Source: Deferrisoma camini S3R1
GTDB taxonomy: Bacteria > Desulfobacterota > Deferrisomatia > Deferrisomatales > Deferrisomataceae
Direction: 5' to 3'
DNA: 64,000 bases
Assembly (NCBI RefSeq): GCF_000526155.1
Contig: NZ_JAFN01000001.1
Location: 1,120,501 to 1,184,500, forward strand
Shown here: positions 9,114 to 16,747 of the stretch, in pieces
Position numbering within the stretch: the stretch's first letter is position 1
Layout: each line of letters begins with the position of its first letter
Program-made: the position numbers and the translations under genes
Notes under the pieces: generated by a model
Told to the model about the DNA's origin: nothing
The model's input: only the letters and a program-made list of their open reading frames with translations
Database searches by the model: none

Positions 9114-9440
9114 ATCGTGAATCGTAAATCGTTGGTCGGGGACCGTTGGGACGGTAGGACGCCGAAATGCCTTCCAGCCTCCTAGCGTTCCAGCCTCCCA
9201 GCCGACGCGAAGCGTCGACACCCGTCACCGCCAAACTGCCGTGAATCGTAAATCGTGAATCGTAGCGAGGTGGCTGGGCGGCCGGAGCCCCTGCCCCGTC
9301 AGAACGTCCGCACGTCCCACCGTCCGCGCGTCTTCCCGTCACCTGTCACGGCCGTTCCCTCCCCTCACCGATCACCTACCAGGACCCAGGCGCGCCTCTA
9401 AAACTCAAAACTTGCGTACGTCCCCTCCCCCCACGCAAGG
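9096..9440. repeat. Repeat mosaic downstream of cysQ
   Basis: Starts inside the end of cysQ. Two successive composites: ACTGCCGTGAATC heptamers, TTGGTCGGGGACCG, (TTGGGACGG), GAAATGCCTTCC, CTCCTAGC octamers, GACGCGAAGCGTCGAC, CACCCGTCACCG, then again ACTGCCGTGAATC. From about 9397 a TAAAACTCAAAACTTGCG word appears that resembles the pair at 13.58 and 13.71 kb. Confidence 0.8.
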
Positions 9441-9534
9441 CTCCTCCTTGACAGGGGGCCACGCGCCCACCACACTCCTGCCGTATCGTATCCAAGAATC
9501 CCCCTCTAGTCGGTGCGTCGCCGGGGAGGAAACC

Positions 9535-9765
9535 ATGAAACGCTGGGATCGAATCACGGTGGATCCGCACATCCTCAACGGTCAGCCTTGCATTCGCGGT
9601 ATGCGCCTTACGGTACGAAGGGTTTTGGAAGCTCTCGCGGTCTCCGCCAACGTCGCGACGGTTTTCGAGGAATATCCGGAACTCGAAGAAGAAGACATCC
9701 GGCAGGCCCTTGATTTTGCGGCCCACTGCCTCACCGAACAGACCATCGACCTGGACGCGGCGTGA
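9535..9765 (+). CDS. DUF433 antitoxin
   Basis: 76 residues. DRITVDPHILNGQPCIRGMRLTV is the defining DUF433 start, followed by a winged-helix-like EEYPELEEEDIRQALDFAAHCL. DUF433 proteins pair with DUF5615 PIN-like proteins as putative TA modules; this one overlaps its DUF5615 partner by GTGA. The ATG at 9535 has GGGGAGGA 6 nt upstream. Paralogous to the gene at 31452-31688. Confidence 0.85.
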   Translation: MKRWDRITVDPHILNGQPCIRGMRLTVRRVLEALAVSANVATVFEEYPELEEEDIRQALDFAAHCLTEQTIDLDAA

Positions 9766-10133
9766 GGCGCATCCCCCTCGACCAAGGGCTCCCGCGCTCC
9801 ACGGGACGAATTCTGCGCGATCTGGGCTGGGACGCCGTCCACGTCGGAGACGTCGGGCTGGCGCGGGCAACCGACAGCGAGCTTCTCCTCGTCGCCGCCC
9901 TCGAACGGCGGGTGGTGGTGACGTTGGACGCCGACTTCCACGCCCTCTTGGCCATACGCGAGCAGGCCACCCCTTCCGTGATCCGGATTCGCCGAGAGGG
10001 TCTCGACGGTCCAGCCGTCGCCCAACTGCTGGTGTCGTGCTGGCCGAAAATCGAGCAGGCGCTAGCAGAGGGTGCCGCGGTCTCCATTACGGCAACCGCG
10101 ATCCGGATTCGCAAGCTCCCGATCGGCGGCTAA
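9762..10133 (+). CDS. DUF5615 PIN-like toxin
   Basis: 123 residues. LDQGLPRSTGRILRDLGWDAVHVGDVGLARATDSELL and VVTLDADFHALLA follow the DUF5615 pattern: a PIN-like fold with acidic residues D7, D35 or so and the DADF motif. In the usual family start the first acidic residue sits in a LLDE/LADE motif; here it is PLDQ. Probably a ribonuclease toxin by family, not proven. Starts GTG, coupled to the DUF433 gene. Confidence 0.8.
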   Translation: MRRIPLDQGLPRSTGRILRDLGWDAVHVGDVGLARATDSELLLVAALERRVVVTLDADFHALLAIREQATPSVIRIRREGLDGPAVAQLLVSCWPKIEQALAEGAAVSITATAIRIRKLPIGG

Positions 10134-10383
10134 TAGACCTGTCGGCGTACGGAGCGTCCCACGTCTGCCCGAGCCTAAAAACTGCCCTCGAATATCATGC
10201 CCACGCGAGTCCTCCCGCCCGGACGTGGGTGTCAGTCTTCCATGTAACTTCCGCTAGGAGGCGGACGCTCGTCCCCTCGCCCTCCTGCGCCGCGTGGCAA
10301 GCGCAGTCCAGTCCTTGCATCCCGGAATCCAGGGGGGCAAGATGCCCGTGTGCGAGTCGATCCCGTCCACCGGAGACACGGCC
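10134..10383. other. Gap without a recognised gene
   Basis: Unique-looking sequence between a TA pair and a coiled-coil gene. An open frame continues upstream of the coiled-coil start (from 10294) but shows no family features. No repeat words or convincing terminator seen. Confidence 0.4.
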
Positions 10384-10716
10384 ATGGAAAAGGACCATCT
10401 CGAAATCCTGCTCGAGGACATCCGGGGAAAGTTCGACCTTGTCCTGGAGGGCCACGAGGTCCTTCGCGCCGACATCGAACGGGCCCGTCAGGAGTCGCGG
10501 GAGCGCGATGAACAGCTCCTGTTCATGATCCGCGCACTCAACGACAAAATCGATGGAGTGGACGCCCGGTTAAGCGCAAAGATCGACGAGGTGGACACCC
10601 GGCTCAGCGCCAAGATCGACCGTGTGGACTCGACCCTCCACGAGGTGAAGGAAGACCTCGCTGCCCACCGTCGGGACACCGAAGTCCACCTTCCTCGCCC
10701 GGCGAAGGGCGCGTAA
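10384..10716 (+). CDS. Small coiled-coil protein, MEKDH family, copy 1
   Basis: 110 residues, function unknown. Starts MEKDHLEILLEDIRGKFDLV, continues LEGHEVLRADIERARQES, then KIDGVDARLSAKIDEVDTRL, an 11-residue (A/S)KIDxVDxRLS unit repeated about three times, and ends EVKEDLAAHRRDTEVH. No signal peptide, cysteine or catalytic motif; predicted as one long amphipathic helix. It is the most diverged of four paralogues in this window (others at 27055, 29470 and 34018). A short hairpin of C and G runs lies at 10716-10730 right after the stop. Confidence 0.7.
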   Translation: MEKDHLEILLEDIRGKFDLVLEGHEVLRADIERARQESRERDEQLLFMIRALNDKIDGVDARLSAKIDEVDTRLSAKIDRVDSTLHEVKEDLAAHRRDTEVHLPRPAKGA

Positions 10717-11070
10717 CCCCCTCGGGGGGTAAACTCAGCCGCCGGACCCCAGAACCGGGCCGACCGATCACCGCGCGCACCGGAACCCCCGGGGAACGGC
10801 CCCGACCTTCTCCTCCTCCCCGCCCCCGCCCCGCGCGCCCAAAGGCGCAGGGAGCCCCCAGCCCAGGCCGATAATCGAATAACCGGTCAACGTTCCCTCC
10901 AGCACCCAGGCTTGCCATTGACGGCCTAGGGTTTTGCCGCCACAATGCCACCATACCCGTTGCAGGATCGCGAAGGGGCACGGTGGCCGAGCACGACACC
11001 GGGTACAAGAACTCGAAGGCCGTGACGTGTGACCCAGTGACGGGGGGGAACTGCAGCGACGGGTGCGCTG
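10717..11070. other. Gap with weak repeat words
   Basis: 10716-10730 is an ACCCCC-TC-GGGGGGT hairpin without a T-run. 11010-11060 has GTGACGTGTGACCCAGTGACGG words of the (GTGACGG) family. No gene convincingly supported in the rest. Confidence 0.35.
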
Positions 11071-11595
11071 ATGAGGAGCCACAAGGACCTCGCCGCGTGG
11101 AAGCTCTCTCTCGCGCTGGTCACGCGCGTGTACGCCGTGACACGCACTTTTCCCGAGGGAGAGGCCTGGGGGCTCACGGGTCAGATGCGTCGGGCCGCGG
11201 TATCGATACCTTCCAACATCGCAGAGGGTGCGGCCAGAGGTTCGCGGCGGGAGTTTTCTCGGTTTTTGAGGATGGCACTGGGCTCGGCGGCGGAACTGGA
11301 GACCCAGATATTAGTCGCGAAAAACCTGGATTACCTCGAAAACGAAAACACTTTGCTGGAGCCGCTCACCCAAATACGCAGGCTGATATCCGGCCTTCTG
11401 AAAAGTCTGGAGAGGTGTTTCAACACGAGTAGGCGTAGTTGTTGCGTCCACCTGGCACCGGGGGCTCCGAAATCCCCTACCTGCCTCCGCGTCCTCGGCA
11501 CGGACCGCGCGGCCCGCGTAGCCAGCTGCTCACGGCAGATACGGAGTTGGAGCAAGCCTTCCGTCGAGCAACCTTCTCCCGTCCAAGGGCGATAA
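11071..11595 (+). CDS. Four-helix bundle protein (23S rRNA intervening-sequence type), C-terminally extended
   Basis: 174 residues in the open frame. SHKDLAAWKLSLALVTRVYAVTRTFPEGEAWGLTGQMRRAAVSIPSNIAEGAARGSRREFSRFL and the later AELETQILVAKNLDYL are characteristic of the S23 four-helix bundle family, whose role is unknown though many lie in 23S rRNA intervening sequences or as single genes. Family members end near residue 120, at the SGLLKSLERC part here; the last 50 or so residues are Cys/Pro/Arg-rich and look like read-through into noncoding DNA, so the original stop was probably lost. Weak ribosome site. Confidence 0.75.
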   Translation: MRSHKDLAAWKLSLALVTRVYAVTRTFPEGEAWGLTGQMRRAAVSIPSNIAEGAARGSRREFSRFLRMALGSAAELETQILVAKNLDYLENENTLLEPLTQIRRLISGLLKSLERCFNTSRRSCCVHLAPGAPKSPTCLRVLGTDRAARVASCSRQIRSWSKPSVEQPSPVQGR

Positions 11596-11757
11596 CTTCA
11601 GAACTTGCCGACGTCTCATTCTCCGTCGCGGAGGCGAAGCGGCCTTTACTCACATAGTCAAGGGCCTCCCGCTGTCCCGCTTCCTGGCAACTACGCAGCA
11701 GCGTCCCCCCGTCGTGGCCCTGTCTCTCTCCGCCCCCCTCGCGCCCACAGAAGCTGC
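11596..11757. other. Short gap with a dispersed repeat word
   Basis: 11692-11712 carries, inverted, the word GACGTTGCTGCGTAGTTGCC found also at about 29225, 29905 and 33770. No gene seen. Confidence 0.5.
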
Positions 11758-12216
11758 TCAGGCTGCGATCCGGCGTTTGAGGTCTTCGATGGTTCCTTCC
11801 ATAGAGGTGATCCGGTGCTCCATGTGCCGGAGCACCCGGTCGTACTCGTCTCGCCGCACGATCGCCTCCCCCAAGCGATCCATCCGGGCGGATAGCCGAT
11901 CGTACCGGTCAATGAAATCCCTTCGCACATCCTCAATCCGCTCCGTGAGCTCGGAGCGGACGCCTATGATCTGCTCCGTGAGCTCAGAGCGGACGCCTAT
12001 GATCTGCTCCGTGAGCTCGGAGCGGACCGCATCGATGCGTTTGTTCGTCTCGTCGATCCGGCGGCTCAGGTCCGTCAACTGGAGCTGCAAGTCGCCCATC
12101 CGCTGGTTGGTGAGATCCAACGCCACCCTCACCTCGGCCACACTCCCCTGCAAGGCCTCAAGCTGGGGGACCACCCACTCCTGGATCGCCTTCTTGATGA
12201 CCTCGGCCACATCCAT
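11758..12216 (-). CDS. Coiled-coil protein, EVIKKA family, copy 1
   Basis: 152 residues, unknown function. The N-terminal helix MDVAEVIKKAIQEWVVPQLEAL and the C-terminal VRRDEYDRVLRHMEHRITSMEGTIEDLKRRIA are shared with the gene at 30217-30660; between them lies a coiled coil built from 11-residue units such as VRSELTEQIIG. Three such units are nearly identical at DNA level. No signal peptide or transmembrane segment. ATG at 12214-12216 with a GGAGGTG ribosome site. The terminal blocks are conserved between paralogues and the repeat number varies, as expected for a rod of adjustable length. Confidence 0.75.
   Translation of the reverse strand: MDVAEVIKKAIQEWVVPQLEALQGSVAEVRVALDLTNQRMGDLQLQLTDLSRRIDETNKRIDAVRSELTEQIIGVRSELTEQIIGVRSELTERIEDVRRDFIDRYDRLSARMDRLGEAIVRRDEYDRVLRHMEHRITSMEGTIEDLKRRIAA
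11941..12029 (-). repeat. 33-nt tandem repeat inside coiled-coil gene
   Basis: Two full units (11941-11973, 11974-12006) and a partial third, differing at one base in the part compared (CTCGGAGC versus CTCAGAGC). Each encodes 11 residues of the coiled coil. Near identity suggests recent expansion. Confidence 0.9.
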
Positions 12217-12297
12217 CCCACACCTCCGAGAAATATCTCGACTGTTCGCACCTTACCGGGGCGTTGGACGTTTGGCAAGGCAGAGCGGCTGCTCTCC

Positions 12298-12560
12298 GCT
12301 GGGAGAGCCGTAAGTCGTGAGTCGTGGTGAGGCGCGCACCGGGTAGCCGGGCGCAAGGCCTCACGTCGGTGGGAGCCTGCTTCTGCAGGCGATCCCGGGC
12401 AGAAGGCCCGGTTCGCGCTTTCCAGCCGACGCGAAGCGTCGTCACCCGTCCAAGCTGCCGTGAATCGTAGCGAGGCAGCTGGGCGGCCGGAGCCCCTGTA
12501 CCCGTCCGAGCGTCTCCCCGTCCCTGCAGTTCTCGTTGCGAGCTTCGCGGCGTTGCGTGA
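12298..12560. repeat. Repeat mosaic with a REP-like hairpin
   Basis: 12310-12335 has GTCGTGAGTCGTGGTG words; 12368-12393 is GGTGGGAGCCTGC-TTCT-GCAGGCGAT, which resembles proteobacterial REP hairpins but occurs once; 12420-12450 has GCCGACGCGAAGCGTCGTC and CACCCGTCC; 12458-12475 has CTGCCGTGAATCGTAGCGAG. No gene. Confidence 0.6.
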
Positions 12561-12626
12561 GCCCGGAGCTTGGAAATTGACAGCATTCTGCAAGCACATC
12601 ATACTGTGCTCACGAAAGGAGTCATC

Positions 12627-12857
12627 ATGAAGTCCCTAACGGTGCGCAACGTTCCGGATGACGTCTACGAAGCCTTGGCGTCGTTGGCGAAACGCAACCG
12701 TCGGAGCCTCCAGCAGCAGGTCCTCGTCCTGCTCGAGCGGGTACGCGCGCTGAACCGCCCCTCACCGGTCGGTGCAGCCGCCCACTGGAGGGCACGGCTC
12801 CAGGGCCGGCCGTTGGGAGATACCGTCGCGGAGGTCCGGGAGGAGCGCCGCAGGTGA
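12627..12857 (+). CDS. FitA-type ribbon-helix-helix antitoxin (VapB-like)
   Basis: 76 residues. MKSLTVRNVPDDVYEALASLAKRNRRSLQQQVLVLLERV is the FitA/Arc-like DNA-binding segment; the C-terminal GRPLGDTVAEVREERRR would wrap the PIN toxin. The ATG at 12627 follows GAAAGGAG by 7 nt and is preferred over an upstream ATG at 12570. The last codons overlap the toxin start (GTGA). Confidence 0.85.
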   Translation: MKSLTVRNVPDDVYEALASLAKRNRRSLQQQVLVLLERVRALNRPSPVGAAAHWRARLQGRPLGDTVAEVREERRR

Positions 12858-13300
12858 GAGCCTGGGTCTTGGACACCTCGGCGATCGTGCGCTTCTACGT
12901 GCCCGACGGCCCCGTGCCGGACGGGCTCGTGGATGCGGTGGAGACGGCGTGGCGCGGCAACGGTGTCTTGATGGTGCCCGAACTGGCCCTGGCCGAAGCG
13001 CCCCAGGTCCTGCTCAAGAAGGAACGGGCCGGTCTGCTGCGCGCGGACGAGGTGGACGGGATCCTGACGGAGATCCTGACCCTTCCCATGGACGTGGTGG
13101 GACACCGGGACCTCGTCCTCGGAGCCGTCGAGCTGGCCCGGCAGGTGGGGCTGACGGTCTACGACGCGATCTTCCTCCGTCTCGCCCTGGACCACGGTGC
13201 CGATCTTGTCACAGCTGACAAGGATCTGGAGCGCGCTTATCGCCGAGCGCTCAAGCCGTGTGCCGGCCCGACTGATCCGCAGGGCGGAAAGCGCTCGTGA
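12854..13300 (+). CDS. vapC: PIN-domain toxin (VapC)
   Basis: 148 residues. WVLDTSAIVRFYVPDG has the first PIN aspartate; PELALAEAPQVL the Glu; TVYDAIFLRLALDHGADLVTADKDLERA the YDA and TADKDL motifs, so the acidic site is complete. Starts GTG at 12854, coupled to the FitA-type antitoxin. Likely a tRNA- or rRNA-cleaving toxin by family. Confidence 0.88.
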   Translation: MRAWVLDTSAIVRFYVPDGPVPDGLVDAVETAWRGNGVLMVPELALAEAPQVLLKKERAGLLRADEVDGILTEILTLPMDVVGHRDLVLGAVELARQVGLTVYDAIFLRLALDHGADLVTADKDLERAYRRALKPCAGPTDPQGGKRS

Positions 13301-13735
13301 CCCCTTTCCCTCGTGACCCGCAACACATGTGCGGCGGCTGGGCGGCCGGCGCGCCTGCCCCGTCCAAACGTGCGCACGGTATCCCAACTGCCGTGGGTGG
13401 TTCTCGCCGGTCGTGCGTCGTGGAGTGCCGACGACCCGCGACCAGCGGTACCCATCCCACCTGCGAGTCACGACCCACGACGGATGGCTATTCCGGTGCT
13501 TTGCGGCGTTGCGTGACCCCGAAGTCGATCACGCTGCGGCGTTTCCCCCCCAACGGGCACCTCCCAGCGCCTCGCCGGGCCCCAAAACTTTAAAACTTGT
13601 CAGCGCCCCCCACGATCCGCACAAACCGAATACCCGGCCGCCCCTCCCCCCGCGCGGCAGCTCCGCAACACCCTGCCCCCCCGCCCCCACAACGCCTCGC
13701 TGGAGCCAAAACTTTAAAACTTGTCGACGTCCCTG
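13301..13735. repeat. Gap with repeat words and a duplicated AT-rich word
   Basis: 13400-13490 has loosely conserved GGTCGTGCGTCGTGG and ACGACCCGCGACC words. CCAAAACTTTAAAACTTGTC occurs at about 13582-13601 and again at about 13706-13725, and a looser version at 9397-9415. No gene upstream of the transposase remnant. Confidence 0.55.
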
Positions 13736-14139
13736 CCTCCTCACCGGGCGTCGGCCCAGTGGTGGCCGCCATGGTGCTGGCCGCCATCGGCGACCCCCAC
13801 CGGTTCCAGCACCGACGGCAGGTGCTTCGCCTGGCGGGCTTGGATCTTTGTGCCAGCCGCAGCGGGAAGACGAGCGATCGGGCTGTGCCCAAGATCTCCA
13901 AGCAGGGTAAGGGGGCGTTACGCTACGCCCTGGTCCATGCGGCCATCATCGCAGCCCACCAGAACCCGGCAATCCGGGCGTACTTCACCCGGTGCCTGGA
14001 GGGGCGCCAGCATGAGCGGGGCATCCGGCAGAAGATGTACGTCAAACTGGCCGCCAAGCTTTTGGTGGTGGCCTGGCACCTGATGAAGACCCGGTCGGTG
14101 TTCGACCCGGAGCGGTTCCTGGCGGGGCAGACCGGGTAG
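13736..14139 (+). pseudogene. IS110-family transposase, C-terminal remnant
   Basis: The frame encodes GVGPVVAAMVLAAIGDP, LRLAGLDL, KQGKGALRYALVHAAIIAA, NPAIRAYF and KMYVKLAAKLLVVAWHLMK, the Transposase_20 (IS110/IS116/IS902) C-terminal domain with the serine/GxGP region. The RuvC-like N-terminal DEDD domain is absent; upstream is repeat sequence with no transposase similarity. The element is thus a dead fragment. The downstream 300 nt could include the old IS end. Confidence 0.85.
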
Positions 14140-14733
14140 CGGTCCACCGACTCCGACAACTTGGTTCGGCGGGAGAGCCCGACTGTCAACGTGGAGGCAC
14201 CGACCTCGAGAGGGACAATCCTGGGCCTCTCTGCCGGATCTGCGAGCCTGGATGAGGAGTGGTGGACGCTGCGGTACCAGACAGTAGGGCCGCGGACGTC
14301 GGGTTGCCCGATAACGGTGAGGTTGCAGATCCGCCGAGGCAGAGACGTCGCCGACGTGATCCGATCGGGGGTGGGGTGTGTCCGAAAACCACGGGTCCGC
14401 TCAACTGCTTGTTATCACAGCATAAATTTTTAGCTTGACGGAGGGACTATAGAGTGTCCCTGCCTCCTCTAAGCTGCCGTGAATCGTAAATCGTGAATCG
14501 TAGCGAGGCGGCTGGGCGGCCGGAGCCCCTGCCCCGTCCGAACGTCCCCACGTCCGCGCGTTTTCCCGTCACCGATCACCCGTCACGCGTCACTGCCCTT
14601 CCCACCCGTCACGGCCCTTCTTCCCTTTCCCCCCTTCCCCAAGGTCATTTGATCGGCTACAATTCGGCCCGCACTTCCAAGGGCTCGACGAGGAGTTCTT
14701 TCTGCATCCGTTTCGATTCACAGGAGGGGGTCC
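14140..14733. other. Gap: possible IS110 flank, repeat mosaic, eps leader
   Basis: 14140-14440 is not repetitive and may be the old 3' end of the IS110 element. 14441-14465 repeats GTCCCTGCCTCCT seen at 13730. 14470-14640 is a mosaic: CTGCCGTGAATCGTAAATCGTGAATCGTAGCGAGGCGG, CACCGATCACCCGTCACGCGTCAC. The final 90 nt lead to the ribosome site of the glycosyltransferase gene. Confidence 0.5.
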
Positions 14734-16146
14734 ATGCTGCGCGAGCATGCCAAATGCGTTGAGCGGGTGGTGATCACGGTCGACCTCCTGCTCGTAGCCG
14801 CCTCGCTTCTCCTCGCCAACACCATCGTCCAACGCTACCCCACAGCCTTCCTCATCCGGCAGTACGGTCCCCTGCTCATCTCCGTCTGCGTCGTCTGGTA
14901 CCTGGTTCTCCGGTTTGCGGGGTTCTATCGGTCCCTGCGCACGCGGGGATACTGGCCGCTGGTGCTCAAAGTGGGCCAGAGCGTCTGCCTTGCTGGCGTC
15001 ATCAACGCGGCCCTCCTGTTCGTGTGCGCCCCGCACTTCTCCCGCCGCGTATACGTCACCCACGTCCTGCTCGCGGCGAGCTTCATCCTCGCGTGGAAAC
15101 TCCTCATCCGGGCAAGCCAGAAAGCGGCCCGGCGCCGCGGCTACAACTCGCGCCGGATCTTGGTGGTGGGAACCAAGGGCCCCGCGGTCCGGTTCATCCG
15201 GCACGTCGAGGAGCACACGGAGTGGGGCTACACCATCGTGGGATGCGTGCAGGGCCCGGACGGCGACGACAAGACCGAGTGTATGGGCTACCCGGTGCTG
15301 GGCCGGGTGGACCAGATCGTCGAGATCTGCAAGTCCCAACCCATCGACGAGGTGATCATCACCCTGCCGCCCGAGTATCTGGCGAAACTGGAGACCGTTC
15401 TGCCCCGGCTCGAGGCCATGGGCATCACGTTGCGGATGGCCATGGACCTCTACCGCCCCGAGAAGAGCCGGGTCATGGTCGGGGCCCTGGGCGAGGACGA
15501 TCCGGTGCCGGTGGTCACCTATTACCGCATGACCCTGGACCCCACCCAGCTGTTCCTGAAGCGCATGCTCGACGTCGTGGGAAGCCTGGTGGGGTTAGGG
15601 ATCACTGCCGTCCTCTTCCCGTTCGTGGCGTTGGCTATCAAACTGGACAGCCCCGGGCCGATCTTCTTCCGCCAAAAGCGGGTGGGACAGAACGGCCGGC
15701 TGTTTACCTGCTACAAGTTCCGCACGATGTACGTAGACGCCGAGGAACGAAAGCGCGAACTGCTGGCCAAGAACGAAATGAAAGGCGCTATCTTCAAAAT
15801 CAAAAACGACCCTCGCATCACCCGCGTGGGCCGTTTTCTGAGAAAGACCAGCATCGACGAACTGCCCCAGTTCTGGAACGTGCTCAAGGGCGAGATGAGC
15901 CTGGTCGGAACCCGTCCCCCCACGCCTGACGAAGTGGCTCAGTATGAGGAGTGGCACCGGGCCCGGATCTGCATCAAGCCGGGTCTCACGGGTATGTGGC
16001 AGACCTCAGGTAGGAATGAGGTATCCGACTTCGACAAGATATGCGAACTGGATACTCAGTACATTGATCGATGGTCGATCTGGCTCGACCTGAAGCTGAT
16101 CGCAAAAACCGTTGCTGTCGTAGTGGCGGGTTTGGGGGCCAGGTAG
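14734..16146 (+). CDS. Polyprenyl-phosphate sugar phosphotransferase starting polysaccharide synthesis
   Basis: 470 residues, WbaP/EpsE-type membrane enzyme that loads the first sugar-1-phosphate on undecaprenyl phosphate. Four N-terminal helices (to about residue 130), a CoA-binding-like Rossmann domain (RRILVVGTKGPAVRFI to about 240), then one helix and the catalytic Bac_transf domain: KRMLDVVGSLVGL, SPGPIFFRQKRVGQNGRLFTCYKFRTM, GRFLRKTSIDELPQFWNVLKGEMSLVGTRPP, KPGLTGMWQTSGRN. The catalytic DE of the family is in SIDELPQ. ATG at 14734 with CAGGAGGGGG ribosome site. It converges on the minus-strand Wzy/Wzx cluster and probably acts with it. The sugar is not predictable. Confidence 0.92.
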   Translation: MLREHAKCVERVVITVDLLLVAASLLLANTIVQRYPTAFLIRQYGPLLISVCVVWYLVLRFAGFYRSLRTRGYWPLVLKVGQSVCLAGVINAALLFVCAPHFSRRVYVTHVLLAASFILAWKLLIRASQKAARRRGYNSRRILVVGTKGPAVRFIRHVEEHTEWGYTIVGCVQGPDGDDKTECMGYPVLGRVDQIVEICKSQPIDEVIITLPPEYLAKLETVLPRLEAMGITLRMAMDLYRPEKSRVMVGALGEDDPVPVVTYYRMTLDPTQLFLKRMLDVVGSLVGLGITAVLFPFVALAIKLDSPGPIFFRQKRVGQNGRLFTCYKFRTMYVDAEERKRELLAKNEMKGAIFKIKNDPRITRVGRFLRKTSIDELPQFWNVLKGEMSLVGTRPPTPDEVAQYEEWHRARICIKPGLTGMWQTSGRNEVSDFDKICELDTQYIDRWSIWLDLKLIAKTVAVVVAGLGAR

Positions 16147-16149
16147 ACT

Positions 16150-16237
16150 CAACGACCACCGACTAAAGCCGGTGGTTTTGTTACGACTGAAAGTCGCCTG
16201 TTGCGGCTAAAGCCACTGGCGTGCGCCTAAAGCCGGC
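16150..16237. mobile_element. Right-end hairpins of an IS200/IS605-type element
   Basis: CCACCGACTAAAGCCGGTGGTTTTG forms a perfect short hairpin with a T-run, followed by CGACTGAAAGTCG and CGCCTAAAGCCGGC hairpins. Such subterminal hairpins are recognised by Y1 transposases. The first may also serve as terminator for the phosphotransferase gene. Confidence 0.6.
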
Positions 16238-16668
16238 TTAAACCTGTGCTTCGTCGGACACCTTAAAGTCATCCAGCGGAATCGTCTGCTGTTCAGTGTA
16301 TGCATTGACGATTTCGTCTGTTACCGTGTCCGACGAAGCACAAAAGTACCTCCGAGCCCAGATGTGCTGCCCCCAATATCGTTTTCGGAGGGAGGAAAAC
16401 TTCTGTTGCAAACTCCGGGACGCCCTCCCTTTCATGTACTGCATAATCCGGGCAGGTGATAAGATCGGTGGCGCGGACACAAGAAGGGGTACATGATCTT
16501 TACTTATGTAGCCCTTTAAGATTGCAATCTCTCTCGCCATGCATATCTGGCGTATGATATCCCACGCGCACTCTGCGATCTCCCCACGGAGAACTTTGTA
16601 TCGGCATTTCGTTACTCACACAAAGTGGTACTTAATATCATGGACCGCATGCGGCCGTATGCGCCCAG
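16238..16668 (-). pseudogene. tnpA: IS200/IS605 TnpA (Y1 transposase), inactivated
   Basis: Reading HAVHDIKYHFV-stop-VTKCRYKVLRGEIAEC, then an intact frame from MAREIAILKGYISKDHV to the end. The TGA at 16616-16618 replaces the Trp of the family FVWVTKYR. The HUH motif is broken too: KDHVPLL stands where active TnpA has DHVHL. YFCASSDTVTDEIVNAYTEQQ is the normal C-terminal part. The N-terminal start is not in frame. A clear decayed insertion at the end of the polysaccharide locus. Confidence 0.85.
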
Positions 16669-16747
16669 CTCCGATCCCCTACCATTTTGCGGACCTCCTT
16701 CTCTGTCCGCCTACACTACAAAGAAAAACCCACTGAAGCGGTTCCAC

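Noticed and set aside
9108-9135. Heptamer array as a regulator binding site or iteron origin
   Set aside because: Arrays occur in about thirty gaps next to unrelated genes on either strand; iterons would be few and next to a rep gene.
12368-12393. REP/RAYT system
   Set aside because: One REP-like hairpin only; the two TnpA remnants are IS200/IS605 type with different end hairpins and no RAYT gene is visible.
14140-14440. Bridge RNA of the IS110 remnant
   Set aside because: The element lacks its N-terminal domain and ends, so no boundary or RNA fold can be assigned.
14433-14460. Sigma-70 promoter TTGACG...TATAGA before the phosphotransferase gene
   Set aside because: The two boxes are only about 8 nt apart, not 16-18.
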